Shown piece after piece: positions 23,724 to 31,244 of a stretch of DNA of 31,357 nt (position 1 is its first letter; every line of letters starts with the position of its first letter). The stretch covers positions 1-31,357 of the forward strand of contig JAKZRT010000046.1 in the NCBI GenBank assembly GCA_047518005.1. The letters run 5' to 3'. Source of the DNA: JAKZRT01 sp047518005 (GTDB lineage: Bacteria > Pseudomonadota > Alphaproteobacteria > Rhodobacterales > Rhodobacteraceae). Below the pieces are notes generated by a model that was not told the DNA's origin, ran no database searches, and saw only the letters and a program-made list of their open reading frames with translations. The position numbers were made by a program, and so were the translations under genes.

Positions 23724-25358
23724 GTGGAGTATTTCGACCTCGGGACCTATTCGCGCCCGATCCATACCTCGTCGCCCGAGGCACAGACATGGTTTGACCG
23801 GGGCCTGAACTGGCTATTAGGCTTTAATCACGAAGAAGCGGCCGAATGTTTTCGCAAAGCGATTGCCGCAGACGCGGGTGCCGGCATGGCCTATTGGGGC
23901 CTCGCCCATGCTATCGGGCCAAACTACAACAAGGAATGGGAGATATTCGAGGCCGACGAGCGGGTCGCTGCGCTGAAAGAAGCGCGGGCGGCGCTGGCCA
24001 CCGCCGCGGCCCTGGGCGATCTGCCGGAGGCCGAGAGCGCCATGGTTGCAGCCTTGGCCGCGCGCTTTCCGAGCGACCCCGAGATCGAGGACTTCGGACC
24101 CTGGAACGATGCCTTCGCCGCGGCCATGCGGCCCGTCTATTCTGCCCACGCGGGCGATTTGGACGTGGCGACGATCTTTGCCGAGGCGATGATGAACCGC
24201 ACCCCATGGGCGCTTTGGGACCTCAAGAAGGGCGCGCCCGCCAAAGGCGCTTCGACCGCCGAAATCCGCACGGTTCTCGAGGCCGCTTTCGCGCGCGACC
24301 CTGCGGCCTGGGACCATCCCGGCCTCTTGCATCTTTATATCCACCTTATGGAAATGTCGCCCTGGCCGGAACTGGCGCTCAGCCATGGCGACCGCCTGGC
24401 CGATCTGGTCCCCGACGCGGGGCATCTGGTGCACATGGCCACCCACATCGACGTGCTTTGCGGCGACTATCAGAACGTGATTTCGCGCAACCACAGCGCG
24501 GCGCAGGTGGATGAAAAATTCGCGGCCTACGCGGGGGCGCAGAATTTCTATACGATCTACCGCATCCACAACCTGCATTTTGAGGCCTACGGGGCCATGT
24601 TCATCGGTCGCAAGTCACAGGCCCTTGCCGCGGCAACGCGGCTGCAAGAGATCCTGCCGCACCAGACCGTGGCGTTTCTGCCTGATTTCTTCGAGGCATT
24701 CTGGGGCATGCGCGTGCATGTCATGGTGCGCTTCGGCATGTGGGACGCGCTGTTGACCGAGCCGTTCCCCGAAGACGCCGCACTTTTCTGCTTTACCACG
24801 GCGTTGTTGCGATACGGGCGTACGGTTGCGCTGGCCAACCTGGGGCGCATTGCCGAGGCGGAAGCGGAACGCGAGGCCTTCCGCGCCGCCCGGGACGCAG
24901 TGGCGGCCACACGGTTCATGTTCAACAACGAAGCCGTCGAGGTTCTGAAGATCGCCGAGGCGATGCTCGAAGGCGAACTGGCCTATAAGGCGGGCCGCGT
25001 TGACGAGGGGGTGCAGCATCTGCGCGATGGGGTCGCCGCCTCGGACGGGCTGCTTTACGACGAACCCTGGGGCTGGATGCAGCCGCCGCGCCACGCGCTG
25101 GCGGCCCTGTTGATGGATCAGGGGCGGCTGGCCGAGGCCGAACCGATCTACCGCGCCGATCTGGGGCTCGACGACACGCTGGCGCGCGCCGTCCAGCATC
25201 CGCGCAACGTCTGGTCGTTGCACGGGCTCGATGAATGCCTTGGGGCGCGCGGCGATACCGTCGAACGCCCGCATGTGCGCGAATTGCTGGATCAGGCACT
25301 GGCGCGGTCCGAAGTGCCGGTGCGCGCATCGTGCTATTGCCGCAAGAGCGCCGCCTGA
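23724..25358 (+). CDS. TPR-type repeat protein with conserved-looking His motifs, function unknown
   Basis: A cytoplasmic protein of 544 residues without signal peptide. The start is GTG at 23724, five bases after a perfect AGGAGG. Residues 20-60 (WFDRGLNWLLGFNHEEAAECF) and several later helix pairs (for example GRIAEAEAEREAFRAA, QGRLAEAEPIYRADL) look like tetratricopeptide repeats. The middle has His-rich runs, HPGLLHLYIHLMEMSPWPELAL and AGHLVHMATHIDV (about residues 200-245), that I recognise as recurring in this uncharacterised TPR family; whether they bind metal or form an active site is unknown. The C-terminus ends CYCRKSAA. It follows the transporter genes after 100 bp and may be separate from them. 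Confidence 0.8.
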   Translation: MEYFDLGTYSRPIHTSSPEAQTWFDRGLNWLLGFNHEEAAECFRKAIAADAGAGMAYWGLAHAIGPNYNKEWEIFEADERVAALKEARAALATAAALGDLPEAESAMVAALAARFPSDPEIEDFGPWNDAFAAAMRPVYSAHAGDLDVATIFAEAMMNRTPWALWDLKKGAPAKGASTAEIRTVLEAAFARDPAAWDHPGLLHLYIHLMEMSPWPELALSHGDRLADLVPDAGHLVHMATHIDVLCGDYQNVISRNHSAAQVDEKFAAYAGAQNFYTIYRIHNLHFEAYGAMFIGRKSQALAAATRLQEILPHQTVAFLPDFFEAFWGMRVHVMVRFGMWDALLTEPFPEDAALFCFTTALLRYGRTVALANLGRIAEAEAEREAFRAARDAVAATRFMFNNEAVEVLKIAEAMLEGELAYKAGRVDEGVQHLRDGVAASDGLLYDEPWGWMQPPRHALAALLMDQGRLAEAEPIYRADLGLDDTLARAVQHPRNVWSLHGLDECLGARGDTVERPHVRELLDQALARSEVPVRASCYCRKSAA

Positions 25359-25370
25359 TAGGGTGGCGCG

Positions 25371-25709
25371 ATGAGCGCATTCGCCCCTCTGCCCGACCCG
25401 CCTTACTACGCCGTGATATTCGCAACTCAGGCGTCAGGAACTGATGCTGCGGGTTACGGTCGGATGGCCGAAACGATCGAGGACCTGGCCACGCGACAGC
25501 CCGGGTATTTGGGCATCGAATCCACGCGCGGGACCGATGGCTTCGCCATAACGGTTAGCTACTGGGCCGACGAGGCCGCGCTTTTGGCCTGGAAAGCGGT
25601 CGCCGAACACGCGCTGGCGCAGAAACTTGGCAAGACCCGGTGGTACAAACACTACACGCTGCGCGTCGCATTGGTCGAGCGGCACTATGATGGCCCTGAA
25701 GGCCGATAA
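25371..25709 (+). CDS. Antibiotic biosynthesis monooxygenase (ABM) fold protein
   Basis: A small cytoplasmic protein of 112 residues with the dimeric alpha-beta barrel pattern of the ABM family: strand YYAVIFATQ (12-20), helix GYGRMAETIEDLATRQPGYLG, strand pair IESTRGTDGFAITVSYWAD and helix AALLAWKAVAEHALAQKLGK, then KTRWYKHYTLRVALVERHY. The W/Y-x-x-H ending resembles YqjZ-like members that are found outside antibiotic clusters. Such proteins range from monooxygenases and heme-degrading enzymes to non-enzymatic members, so the role is open. It starts 12 bases after the TPR gene stop and may share its transcript. Confidence 0.82.
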   Translation: MSAFAPLPDPPYYAVIFATQASGTDAAGYGRMAETIEDLATRQPGYLGIESTRGTDGFAITVSYWADEAALLAWKAVAEHALAQKLGKTRWYKHYTLRVALVERHYDGPEGR

Positions 25710-25737
25710 CCGGACCGACGCTTCGCAATCGGCTTTG

Positions 25738-25822
25738 CTATCATCTTGCCAGAAATACTCCGGGGAGCGCGAGGGGCAGCGCCCCTCGCCCGTGGCGACG
25801 CGCGGCACGCGCGGCGCAACAA
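25738..25822 (-). repeat. Dispersed intergenic repeat, copy 2 (inverted)
   Basis: Reverse-complement copy of the element at 2702-2792 and 30753-30843. Read on the minus strand it has the CGCCGCG head (25820-25813), the GAGGGGCGCTGCCCCTC hairpin, CGCTCCCCGGAGTATTT and TGGCAAGATGAT. It lies between the ABM gene and ssb, both on the plus strand, so here it does not follow a gene in its own orientation. The core is almost base-for-base identical with copy 3. Confidence 0.85.
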
Positions 25823-25859
25823 ATTCACCGACGCCGGTGATTATCCGCGATTCAGGCAT

Positions 25860-25890
25860 TCTTAACCATGTTTGGGTGGTGTAGTTAAGA
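25860..25890. promoter_or_regulatory. Inverted repeat upstream of ssb
   Basis: TCTTAAC (25860-25866) and GTTAAGA (25884-25890) form a perfect 7-bp dyad with a 17-base spacer, ending 33 bases before the ssb ATG. A TAGAAT (25903-25908) could be a -10 box but lacks a well-placed -35. TTAACCAT within the left arm resembles a CtrA-type half site described in Caulobacter; that link is speculative. No alphaproteobacterial LexA box (GTTC-N7-GTTC) is present. Confidence 0.3.
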
Positions 25891-25923
25891 CTTTAGCAAA
25901 ATTAGAATCGGGAGAAGCTCGCC

Positions 25924-26379
25924 ATGGCAGGTTCGGTCAACAAGGTCATTCTGATCGGCAATCTTGGGCGCGACCCCGAAGTGCGGACGTTTCAAAACGG
26001 TGGCAAGGTGTGCAACCTGCGGGTCGCAACCTCGGAACGCTGGCGCGACAAGAACACCGGCGAGAATCGCGAACGCACCGAATGGCATTCGGTGGCGATT
26101 TTCTCGGAACCGCTGGCGCGGATCGCCGAACAGTATTTGCGCAAAGGGTCAAAGGTTTACCTCGAAGGTCAGATTGAGACGCGCAAATGGCAGGATCAGT
26201 CGGGCAACGACCGCTATTCGACCGAAGTCGTGCTGCGGCCCTACCGCGGCGAACTGACGCTGCTCGACCCGCGCAGTGGCGGGGACAGCGGCAGTTATGA
26301 AGGTGCTGGGTCGGGTGGCAGCGATAGCATCAGCGGCAGCGACAGCGGCTCGAACATGGACGACGAAATCCCGTTCTAG
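25924..26379 (+). CDS. ssb: Single-stranded DNA-binding protein
   Basis: A 151-residue SSB that coats single-stranded DNA in replication, repair and recombination. The N-terminal OB fold (about residues 1-112) starts NKVILIGNLGRDPEVR and includes WHSVAIFSEPLA and GQIETRKWQDQSGNDRYSTEVV; a Gly/Ser-rich flexible linker follows, and the conserved acidic tip DDEIPF at the very end recruits partner proteins. The ATG at 25924 has GGGAG nine bases upstream. Its TAG stop overlaps the stop of the convergent aroB in a CTAG palindrome (26376-26379). Confidence 0.97.
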   Translation: MAGSVNKVILIGNLGRDPEVRTFQNGGKVCNLRVATSERWRDKNTGENRERTEWHSVAIFSEPLARIAEQYLRKGSKVYLEGQIETRKWQDQSGNDRYSTEVVLRPYRGELTLLDPRSGGDSGSYEGAGSGGSDSISGSDSGSNMDDEIPF

Positions 26380-27470
26380 GCGCGGTCCAGAACCTCCAGC
26401 ACCGCCGCGTCTGGCACGTCTGTGGCGACAAAGGCAGCCCCAATTCCGCGCGCCAGAACAAAGCGCAGTTTTCCGTCGATCACCTTTTTGTCCTGACCCA
26501 TCAGGGTCATAAGGCGCTGCGCATCGGGCAGGTCGCCAGGGATGTCGCGCAGGTCCTTCCTCATGCCCATGGCGGCCAGATGTGCGCGCAGACGGCTGGG
26601 ATCTTCTTGCGAACAAAGCCCCAGCCGCGCCGAGAGATCAAACGCCAGCGCGCAGCCGATTGCCACCGCCTCGCCGTGCAACAGACGGTCGGAATACCCG
26701 GTGGCAGCTTCCAGGGCATGGGCGAATGTATGGCCCAAGTTCAAAAGCGCGCGCTCGCCGGTCTCGATCTCGTCGCGCGCCACGATCCCGGCTTTCATCT
26801 CAACCGACCGGCGCACGGCATGGCCGCGCGCCGCGTCATCGTGGGTCTGAGCGACCGCGTTTTCTTCAAGCCAGCCAAAGAACGCCGCGTCGCCCAGCAG
26901 CCCGTATTTCACCACCTCGCCGTACCCGGCCAGAAAGTCGCGCGCAGTGAGCGTGTCGAGCACGCCGATATCGGCCAGCACCAGCGCCGGCTGGTGAAAG
27001 GCTCCGATCAGGTTTTTGCCGTGCGTCGAATTGATGCCGGTTTTGCCGCCGACCGCACTGTCGACCTGCGCCAGCAGCGACGTGGGAACTTGCACGAACC
27101 GCACGCCCCGGCGCAGCACCGCCGCCGCAAATCCCGCAAGATCGCCGATCACGCCACCGCCGAAAGCCACCACCACATCGCGTCGCTCGATCTTCTCACC
27201 CAGCAACCAATCGACCGTGCGCGAAAGCTGGTCCCAGTTCTTGGTCGCTTCGCCGGCTGGCAAAGCCAGTGCCGATGACGTGATTCCGGCCGCGCTCAGT
27301 CCATCCTGCAACGCCGCAAGATGCAGGCCGGCAACGATCTCGTCGGTCACGATAGCCACGCGCGGGCGCGCCAAAAGCGGCACCAATTCGGCCCCCGCAC
27401 GCGCCAAAAGCCCGCGCCCGATGCGCACGTCATAGGACCTTTCGCCCAGTTCAACGCGAACAGTTTCCAT
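26376..27470 (-). CDS. aroB: 3-dehydroquinate synthase
   Basis: Second step of the shikimate pathway, 364 residues: DAHP is cyclised to 3-dehydroquinate with NAD and zinc. Diagnostic runs are VVAFGGGVIGDLAGFAAAV (NAD site, about 94-112), QVPTSLLAQVDSAVGGKTGIN in two parts (about 118-138), EVVKYGLL and NLGHTFAHALEAA with the zinc-binding His. The start chosen is the ATG at 27470 (METVRVELGERSYDV); the frame continues upstream as antisense-like reading within aroK. It begins four bases after the aroK stop, giving the usual aroK-aroB pair. Confidence 0.96.
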   Translation of the reverse strand: METVRVELGERSYDVRIGRGLLARAGAELVPLLARPRVAIVTDEIVAGLHLAALQDGLSAAGITSSALALPAGEATKNWDQLSRTVDWLLGEKIERRDVVVAFGGGVIGDLAGFAAAVLRRGVRFVQVPTSLLAQVDSAVGGKTGINSTHGKNLIGAFHQPALVLADIGVLDTLTARDFLAGYGEVVKYGLLGDAAFFGWLEENAVAQTHDDAARGHAVRRSVEMKAGIVARDEIETGERALLNLGHTFAHALEAATGYSDRLLHGEAVAIGCALAFDLSARLGLCSQEDPSRLRAHLAAMGMRKDLRDIPGDLPDAQRLMTLMGQDKKVIDGKLRFVLARGIGAAFVATDVPDAAVLEVLDRA

Positions 27471-27474
27471 CGCC

Positions 27475-28020
27475 TCAGACCTCTTCCAGCACATCAGCGC
27501 GGACCAAAAGCGCCGCGCGGACCTTGGCTGCCATGTCCTCAATCGCATAATTGGCCTGCGCCTGCACCACAATCTCGGCCCTGGCATAGAGCGGGTCCCG
27601 GTTGGCGCAAAGCTCGGCAAGCGTCGCCTTCGGATCACCGGTGCGCAGCAGCGGCCGGGTATCTTTGTGCCGGACCCGGGACCACAGCAGGTCCAGATCG
27701 GCCTTCAGCCAGACCGCCACGCCTTGACGGGCTATGATCGCGCGATTGCGTTCGGCGAGATATGCCCCGCCACCAGTCGACAGGATCGAGGGGTCGTCAC
27801 CCAGAAGCCGCGACAGCACTTCGGTTTCGCGGGCCCGAAAAAAGTTTTCGCCGTCGCGGTCGAATATTTCGGCAATGCTCCGGTCCGCTGCGGCCTCAAT
27901 GGCGCGGTCGGAATCCTTGAATGGCACGTCCAGAGCGGCCGCCAGAGCCGTGCCTACAGCGGTCTTGCCCGCGCCCATCATGCCCACTAGGGCAACCGTT
28001 TTCTTCAACCGAAATCTCAT
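27475..28020 (-). CDS. aroK: Shikimate kinase
   Basis: A 181-residue kinase phosphorylating shikimate with ATP, fifth step of the pathway. The P-loop GMMGAGKT is at residues 13-20; substrate-binding DSDRAIE (Asp-Arg) follows at about 36-42 and STGGGAY at about 82-88, with an RDPLYARA ending. The start chosen is the ATG at 28020 (MRFRLKKTVALVG); an in-frame GTG at 28029 would add three residues but lies too close to the AGGCGG ribosome binding site. Divergent from the 28144 membrane protein gene, and followed after four bases by aroB. Confidence 0.95.
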   Translation of the reverse strand: MRFRLKKTVALVGMMGAGKTAVGTALAAALDVPFKDSDRAIEAAADRSIAEIFDRDGENFFRARETEVLSRLLGDDPSILSTGGGAYLAERNRAIIARQGVAVWLKADLDLLWSRVRHKDTRPLLRTGDPKATLAELCANRDPLYARAEIVVQAQANYAIEDMAAKVRAALLVRADVLEEV

Positions 28021-28143
28021 CCGGCACACGTCCGCCTATTTTTCGTTATAGGTGAATGGCGTGATCTTGCTGAAAATGCCATATATAAACGCGGCAAGAG
28101 CGGCGAAAGACCGTCAGGGCGGGGCAATAAAGGGCAGAGCGCA

Positions 28144-28278
28144 ATGTTTCGGCTGATCAAGATATTGTTTTACTTGGTGATCCTGATGACGTTTGTTCTG
28201 GTTGGTTATGCCTATCTGGGCGATCTGACACCCCCGCGTCAGGATGTTACCCAACCGGTCGAGCTGGATGCGAATTAA
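28144..28278 (+). CDS. 44-residue single-span membrane protein upstream of the xerD chain
   Basis: A short frame from ATG 28144 (MFRLIKILFYLV) to TAA 28276-28278. It has a basic N-terminus (R3, K6), one hydrophobic helix at about residues 7-24, the motif VGYAYLGDLTPP and an acidic tail ending VELDAN. AAAGGGCAGAG lies upstream as ribosome binding site. Its end overlaps the start of the next gene by 11 bases, which suggests translational coupling. From memory, similar proteins with a YAYLGDL motif exist in other Rhodobacteraceae at the same position. Function unknown. Confidence 0.65.
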   Translation: MFRLIKILFYLVILMTFVLVGYAYLGDLTPPRQDVTQPVELDAN

Positions 28279-29794
28279 ACAATCGGTAATTCTTGTTGCC
28301 TTGTTGGCGGGCGTCGGCGCGCCGGCAGAGGCGCAGCCGCTGTCGGCCATCGACTGGCTGACTGACAGCGTCGCTTTGCCACCCGGCACGGCCAGCGTCG
28401 ATCCCGAAGTGACCACCGGCACCGAGATCGAAGTGATCCAGGTGCGCGCCCTGGGCGCGCCGTCGATTGACGGCCAGGGGCTGATCGACGCCGATGTCGC
28501 CGGGCTTCCGCACGACCTTTGGGGACCCTCCGATGTGCCCCGGCTGGTTCGGTTGATCGGGCGCGAACGGGTCGATGCCCTGCCTGCGGTGCGCGATCTA
28601 TTGATGCAATTGCTTTTGGTGCGCACCGACCCGCCCGAGACCGCGACCGAGGACGGGGTTCTTTTTCTGGCGCGAGTGGACAAGCTTTTGGAACTGGGGG
28701 CGCTCGCGGCGGCGGGCCAGATGCTCGAGGCCGTTGACCTGAGCGATCCGCGCCTGTTCAAGCGCTGGTTTGACATTCGCCTGTTGCTGGGCACCGAGGA
28801 CGCGGCCTGCGACCGCCTGGCCGCATCGCCTGACCTTGCCCCGACCTTTCCCACGCGCATCTTTTGCCTGGCGCGCGGCGGCGATTGGGATGCCGCGGCG
28901 CTGAGCCTGGATACCGCCGAGGCGCTCGGCGTCATTACCCCCGAGGAAGACGCGCTTTTGCTGCGTTTTCTCGACGAATCAGCCGCTCAGGAAAACGGCG
29001 CGCTGCCGCGCCCGACACGGGTCACGCCGTTGGCGTTCCGTCTTTACGAGGCGGTTGGCGAACCGATCCCGACCGATGCGCTGCCGCGCGCCTTTGCCCA
29101 TGCCGATCTGCGGCCGATCAACGGCTGGAAGGCCCAGCTCAGCGCCGCCGAGAGGCTGGCGTCGGTCGGGGCGATTGGCACCGACCAGATGTTTGCACTT
29201 TACACCCGCCAGCGCCCGTCGGCCTCGGGCGGGGTCTGGGACCGGGCCGAGGCGGTTCAGGCTTTTTCCGCGGCGCTGGCCTCGGGCGACGGCGCGTCGA
29301 TCGCCGAGGCACTTGCGCCCGCCTGGCAGGCCATGCAGGTGGCCGAACTGGAGGTTCCCTTTTCCGAGAAATACGCCGCTGTCCTCGCCAGGGCCGGACT
29401 GACGGGCCCTGAAGCATCTCTTGCGGCCAAGATCGGCCTCTTGTCGCCGGACTTCCGCACCAATGTCAGCGTGATCGAGGCCGGTGATCGCGATCTAATA
29501 TTTCTGACCGCTTTGGCGCGCGGGACGCCTGGATCAGCCGCGGCCAGCAAAACCCTCGAAGGTTTGGTCCAGCAAGGCTTTGCCGGTAATAAGCTGCCGC
29601 CCGCCTTGCAGGTGTTGATCGACGATGGCCGCACCGGCGAAGCCATATTGCAGGCGACGCTGCATTTTTCAGACGGCGCCCTGGGCGACCCCGAGGACCT
29701 GATCAATGCCCTACGGCTTTTGCGGGTCCTGGGCTTGGAACACACGGCGCGGCGCGCGGCGCTCGAGCTATTGATCCTCGAGCGTCGCGGATGA
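28268..29794 (+). CDS. Exported protein of unknown function, Rhodobacteraceae type
   Basis: A protein of 508 residues. The start is the ATG at 28268 inside the end of the 44-residue gene, giving a clean signal peptide (MRIKQSVILVALLAGVGAPAE, cleavage near AEA at about 22); an upstream ATG at 28244 would add eight residues ahead of it. The mature protein is rich in Ala, Leu and Asp and mostly helical, with repeated helix pairs suggestive of a solenoid or TPR-like array, but no domain I can name. It ends in an ATGA overlap with xerD. The chain 28144-28268-29791 looks like one transcript, so the product may be periplasmic or envelope-associated and co-expressed with the recombinase; a functional link is not evident. 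Confidence 0.8.
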   Translation: MRIKQSVILVALLAGVGAPAEAQPLSAIDWLTDSVALPPGTASVDPEVTTGTEIEVIQVRALGAPSIDGQGLIDADVAGLPHDLWGPSDVPRLVRLIGRERVDALPAVRDLLMQLLLVRTDPPETATEDGVLFLARVDKLLELGALAAAGQMLEAVDLSDPRLFKRWFDIRLLLGTEDAACDRLAASPDLAPTFPTRIFCLARGGDWDAAALSLDTAEALGVITPEEDALLLRFLDESAAQENGALPRPTRVTPLAFRLYEAVGEPIPTDALPRAFAHADLRPINGWKAQLSAAERLASVGAIGTDQMFALYTRQRPSASGGVWDRAEAVQAFSAALASGDGASIAEALAPAWQAMQVAELEVPFSEKYAAVLARAGLTGPEASLAAKIGLLSPDFRTNVSVIEAGDRDLIFLTALARGTPGSAAASKTLEGLVQQGFAGNKLPPALQVLIDDGRTGEAILQATLHFSDGALGDPEDLINALRLLRVLGLEHTARRAALELLILERRG

Positions 29795-30720
29795 GCGGCG
29801 CCTGGATTTCGACCTTCCTCGAAGCCCAAGCGGCCGAACTTTCGGCGGCAAGAAACACGATCCTCAGCTACAATCGCGATTTGCGCGACTTCGCGGGTTG
29901 GCTTGGCGACCAGGGTCTTGATCTGAAAACCGCCGACCGCAGGGCCGTCGAATATTATCTGGTCCATTGCGACACCCGCGGGCTTGCCCAGTCGACCCGC
30001 GCGCGGCGGCTGTCGTCGATCCGGCAACTCTATCGGTTTGCGTTTCAGGAAGGCTGGCGCACGGACAATCCTGCCATCCAGATCAAGGGACCCGGACGGC
30101 AGAAACGACTGCCCAAGACGCTGAGCATCGACGAGGTCGATCGGCTGCTTGACGGCGCGCGCCATCAGGGCCGAGACAAGGCCGACCGGGTGCGGAACGC
30201 TTGTCTGATGGAGCTGCTCTACGCAACGGGCATGCGCGTGACCGAGCTTGTGTCGCTGCCGGTACAGGCGGTGCGTGGCGATCCTCGGATGATTCTGGTC
30301 CGCGGCAAGGGCAACAAGGAACGCATGGTGCCGCTGTCACCCCCGGCCCGCGAAGCCACCGCGGCCTGGCTTGGCTTTCGCGATCAGGCCGAAGACGCCG
30401 CGCGCATCAAAGGTCGGGCGCCGTCGCCCTATCTGTTTCCGTCGCGCTCGGCGCAGGGCTATATGACGCGGCACCGGTTCTATGCGCTGATCAAAGATAT
30501 TTCCGCCCGTTCCGGCGTGTCGCCCGCCAAAGTTACGCCGCACAGCCTGCGCCACGCTTTTGCCACCCATCTTTTGGCCGGCGGGGCCGATCTGCGGTCG
30601 ATCCAGATGCTTTTGGGTCACGCCGACATCTCGACCACCGAAATTTACACCCACGTTCTCGACGAACGCCTGAAATCGCTGGTGCTGGAAAAACATCCGC
30701 TTGCAAGAAAAAGCGATTGA
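29791..30720 (+). CDS. xerD: Site-specific tyrosine recombinase XerD
   Basis: A 309-residue tyrosine recombinase that, with XerC and FtsK, resolves chromosome dimers at dif. The N-terminal SAM-like DNA-binding domain spans about 1-95 (TILSYNRDLRDFAGWL) and the catalytic domain 110-300. All six catalytic positions are present: Arg149 (ATGMRVTEL), Lys173 (RGKGNKER), His251 and Arg254 (HSLRHAFATH), His277 (LLGHADIST) and Tyr286 (EIYTH). The C-terminal HPLA ending favours XerD over XerC. ATGA overlap with the preceding gene suggests coupling. A phage integrase is unlikely given its length, core neighbours and lack of attachment-site repeats. Confidence 0.92.
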   Translation: MSGAWISTFLEAQAAELSAARNTILSYNRDLRDFAGWLGDQGLDLKTADRRAVEYYLVHCDTRGLAQSTRARRLSSIRQLYRFAFQEGWRTDNPAIQIKGPGRQKRLPKTLSIDEVDRLLDGARHQGRDKADRVRNACLMELLYATGMRVTELVSLPVQAVRGDPRMILVRGKGNKERMVPLSPPAREATAAWLGFRDQAEDAARIKGRAPSPYLFPSRSAQGYMTRHRFYALIKDISARSGVSPAKVTPHSLRHAFATHLLAGGADLRSIQMLLGHADISTTEIYTHVLDERLKSLVLEKHPLARKSD

Positions 30721-30752
30721 TACGTCGCCCGGACAATCTTTCCAACCTGGAC

Positions 30753-30843
30753 GATTGCGCCGCGTTTCACGCGTCGCCCGCGAAGCGAGGGGCGCTGCCC
30801 CTCGCGCTCCCCGGAGTATTTTCTGGCAAGATGATAATGATAA
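30753..30843 (+). repeat. Dispersed intergenic repeat, copy 3
   Basis: Third copy, same orientation as copy 1, starting 33 bases after the xerD stop. Head GATTGCGCCGCG at 30753-30764, hairpin GAGGGGCGCTGCCCCTC around 30787-30803, then CGCTCCCCGGAGTATTTT and TGGCAAGATGAT, ending with AATGATAA. The hairpin and T-rich stretch in this direction could terminate the xerD transcript. Confidence 0.85.
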
Positions 30844-30845
30844 GA

Positions 30846-31244
30846 ACGCGTTAGGCGCTGGAATGCCCGACGCAGCGCGCGCGGCGGGATGTCTTGGCTG
30901 AGCCAGCTTCCGGTCAAGAGCGCCCGTTAATACTCATGCGTCAGCCCTGTGGTCGCCATAGCCATTGCCGCCGTGGAATAATCATACTGCAGAGCGTGAA
31001 ACTCTGCCTCGCCCTCGGCGAGCGGCAGAAAATTGGCCGCAGTTCCGCCATCTTGGGCGGCACGCTGATCGCCCCGGCGATCAGCCGATCGTGCCGCCCG
31101 ATACGTCGCGCGAAGGCAATTCCGCAATGCCCGTTCGATCCAGCGCTCCCAGGTCGTCAATTTTGTAACGCCGCTGTGCCAATTCCGTCGATCCCCTTGA
31201 AACCGGGCCCTATCGACCCCCATAACGTCATTTGCAGAGCCAAT
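30846..31244. other. Gap between xerD repeat and corC-like gene; possible decayed gene
   Basis: About 400 bases without a convincing gene. A minus-strand frame at 31223-30927 could encode 98 residues, and its last third (NFLPLAEGEAEFHALQYDYS...TGLTHEY) has a protein-like composition. However, third-position G/C is lower than in neighbouring genes, no Shine-Dalgarno sequence precedes the ATG at 31223, and another minus frame also reads protein-like for about 30 residues (KIDDLGALDRTGIAELPSRD) before a stop. This mixture would fit a frameshifted remnant. The right end should contain the promoter of the corC-like gene, but I see no clear boxes. Confidence 0.3.

Noticed and set aside
29257..30165. 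302-residue minus-strand open frame
   Set aside because: Antisense to the exported protein gene and xerD; the catalytic motifs of XerD fix the coding strand.
29791..30720. Phage or island integrase instead of XerD
   Set aside because: Length, HPLA ending, core-gene neighbours and absence of a tRNA or attachment-site repeats all favour a chromosomal XerD.
30645..30917. Minus-strand frame of 90 residues containing SGEREGQRPS
   Set aside because: Covers repeat copy 3; the same peptide arises from copy 2, so it reflects the repeat and not a gene.
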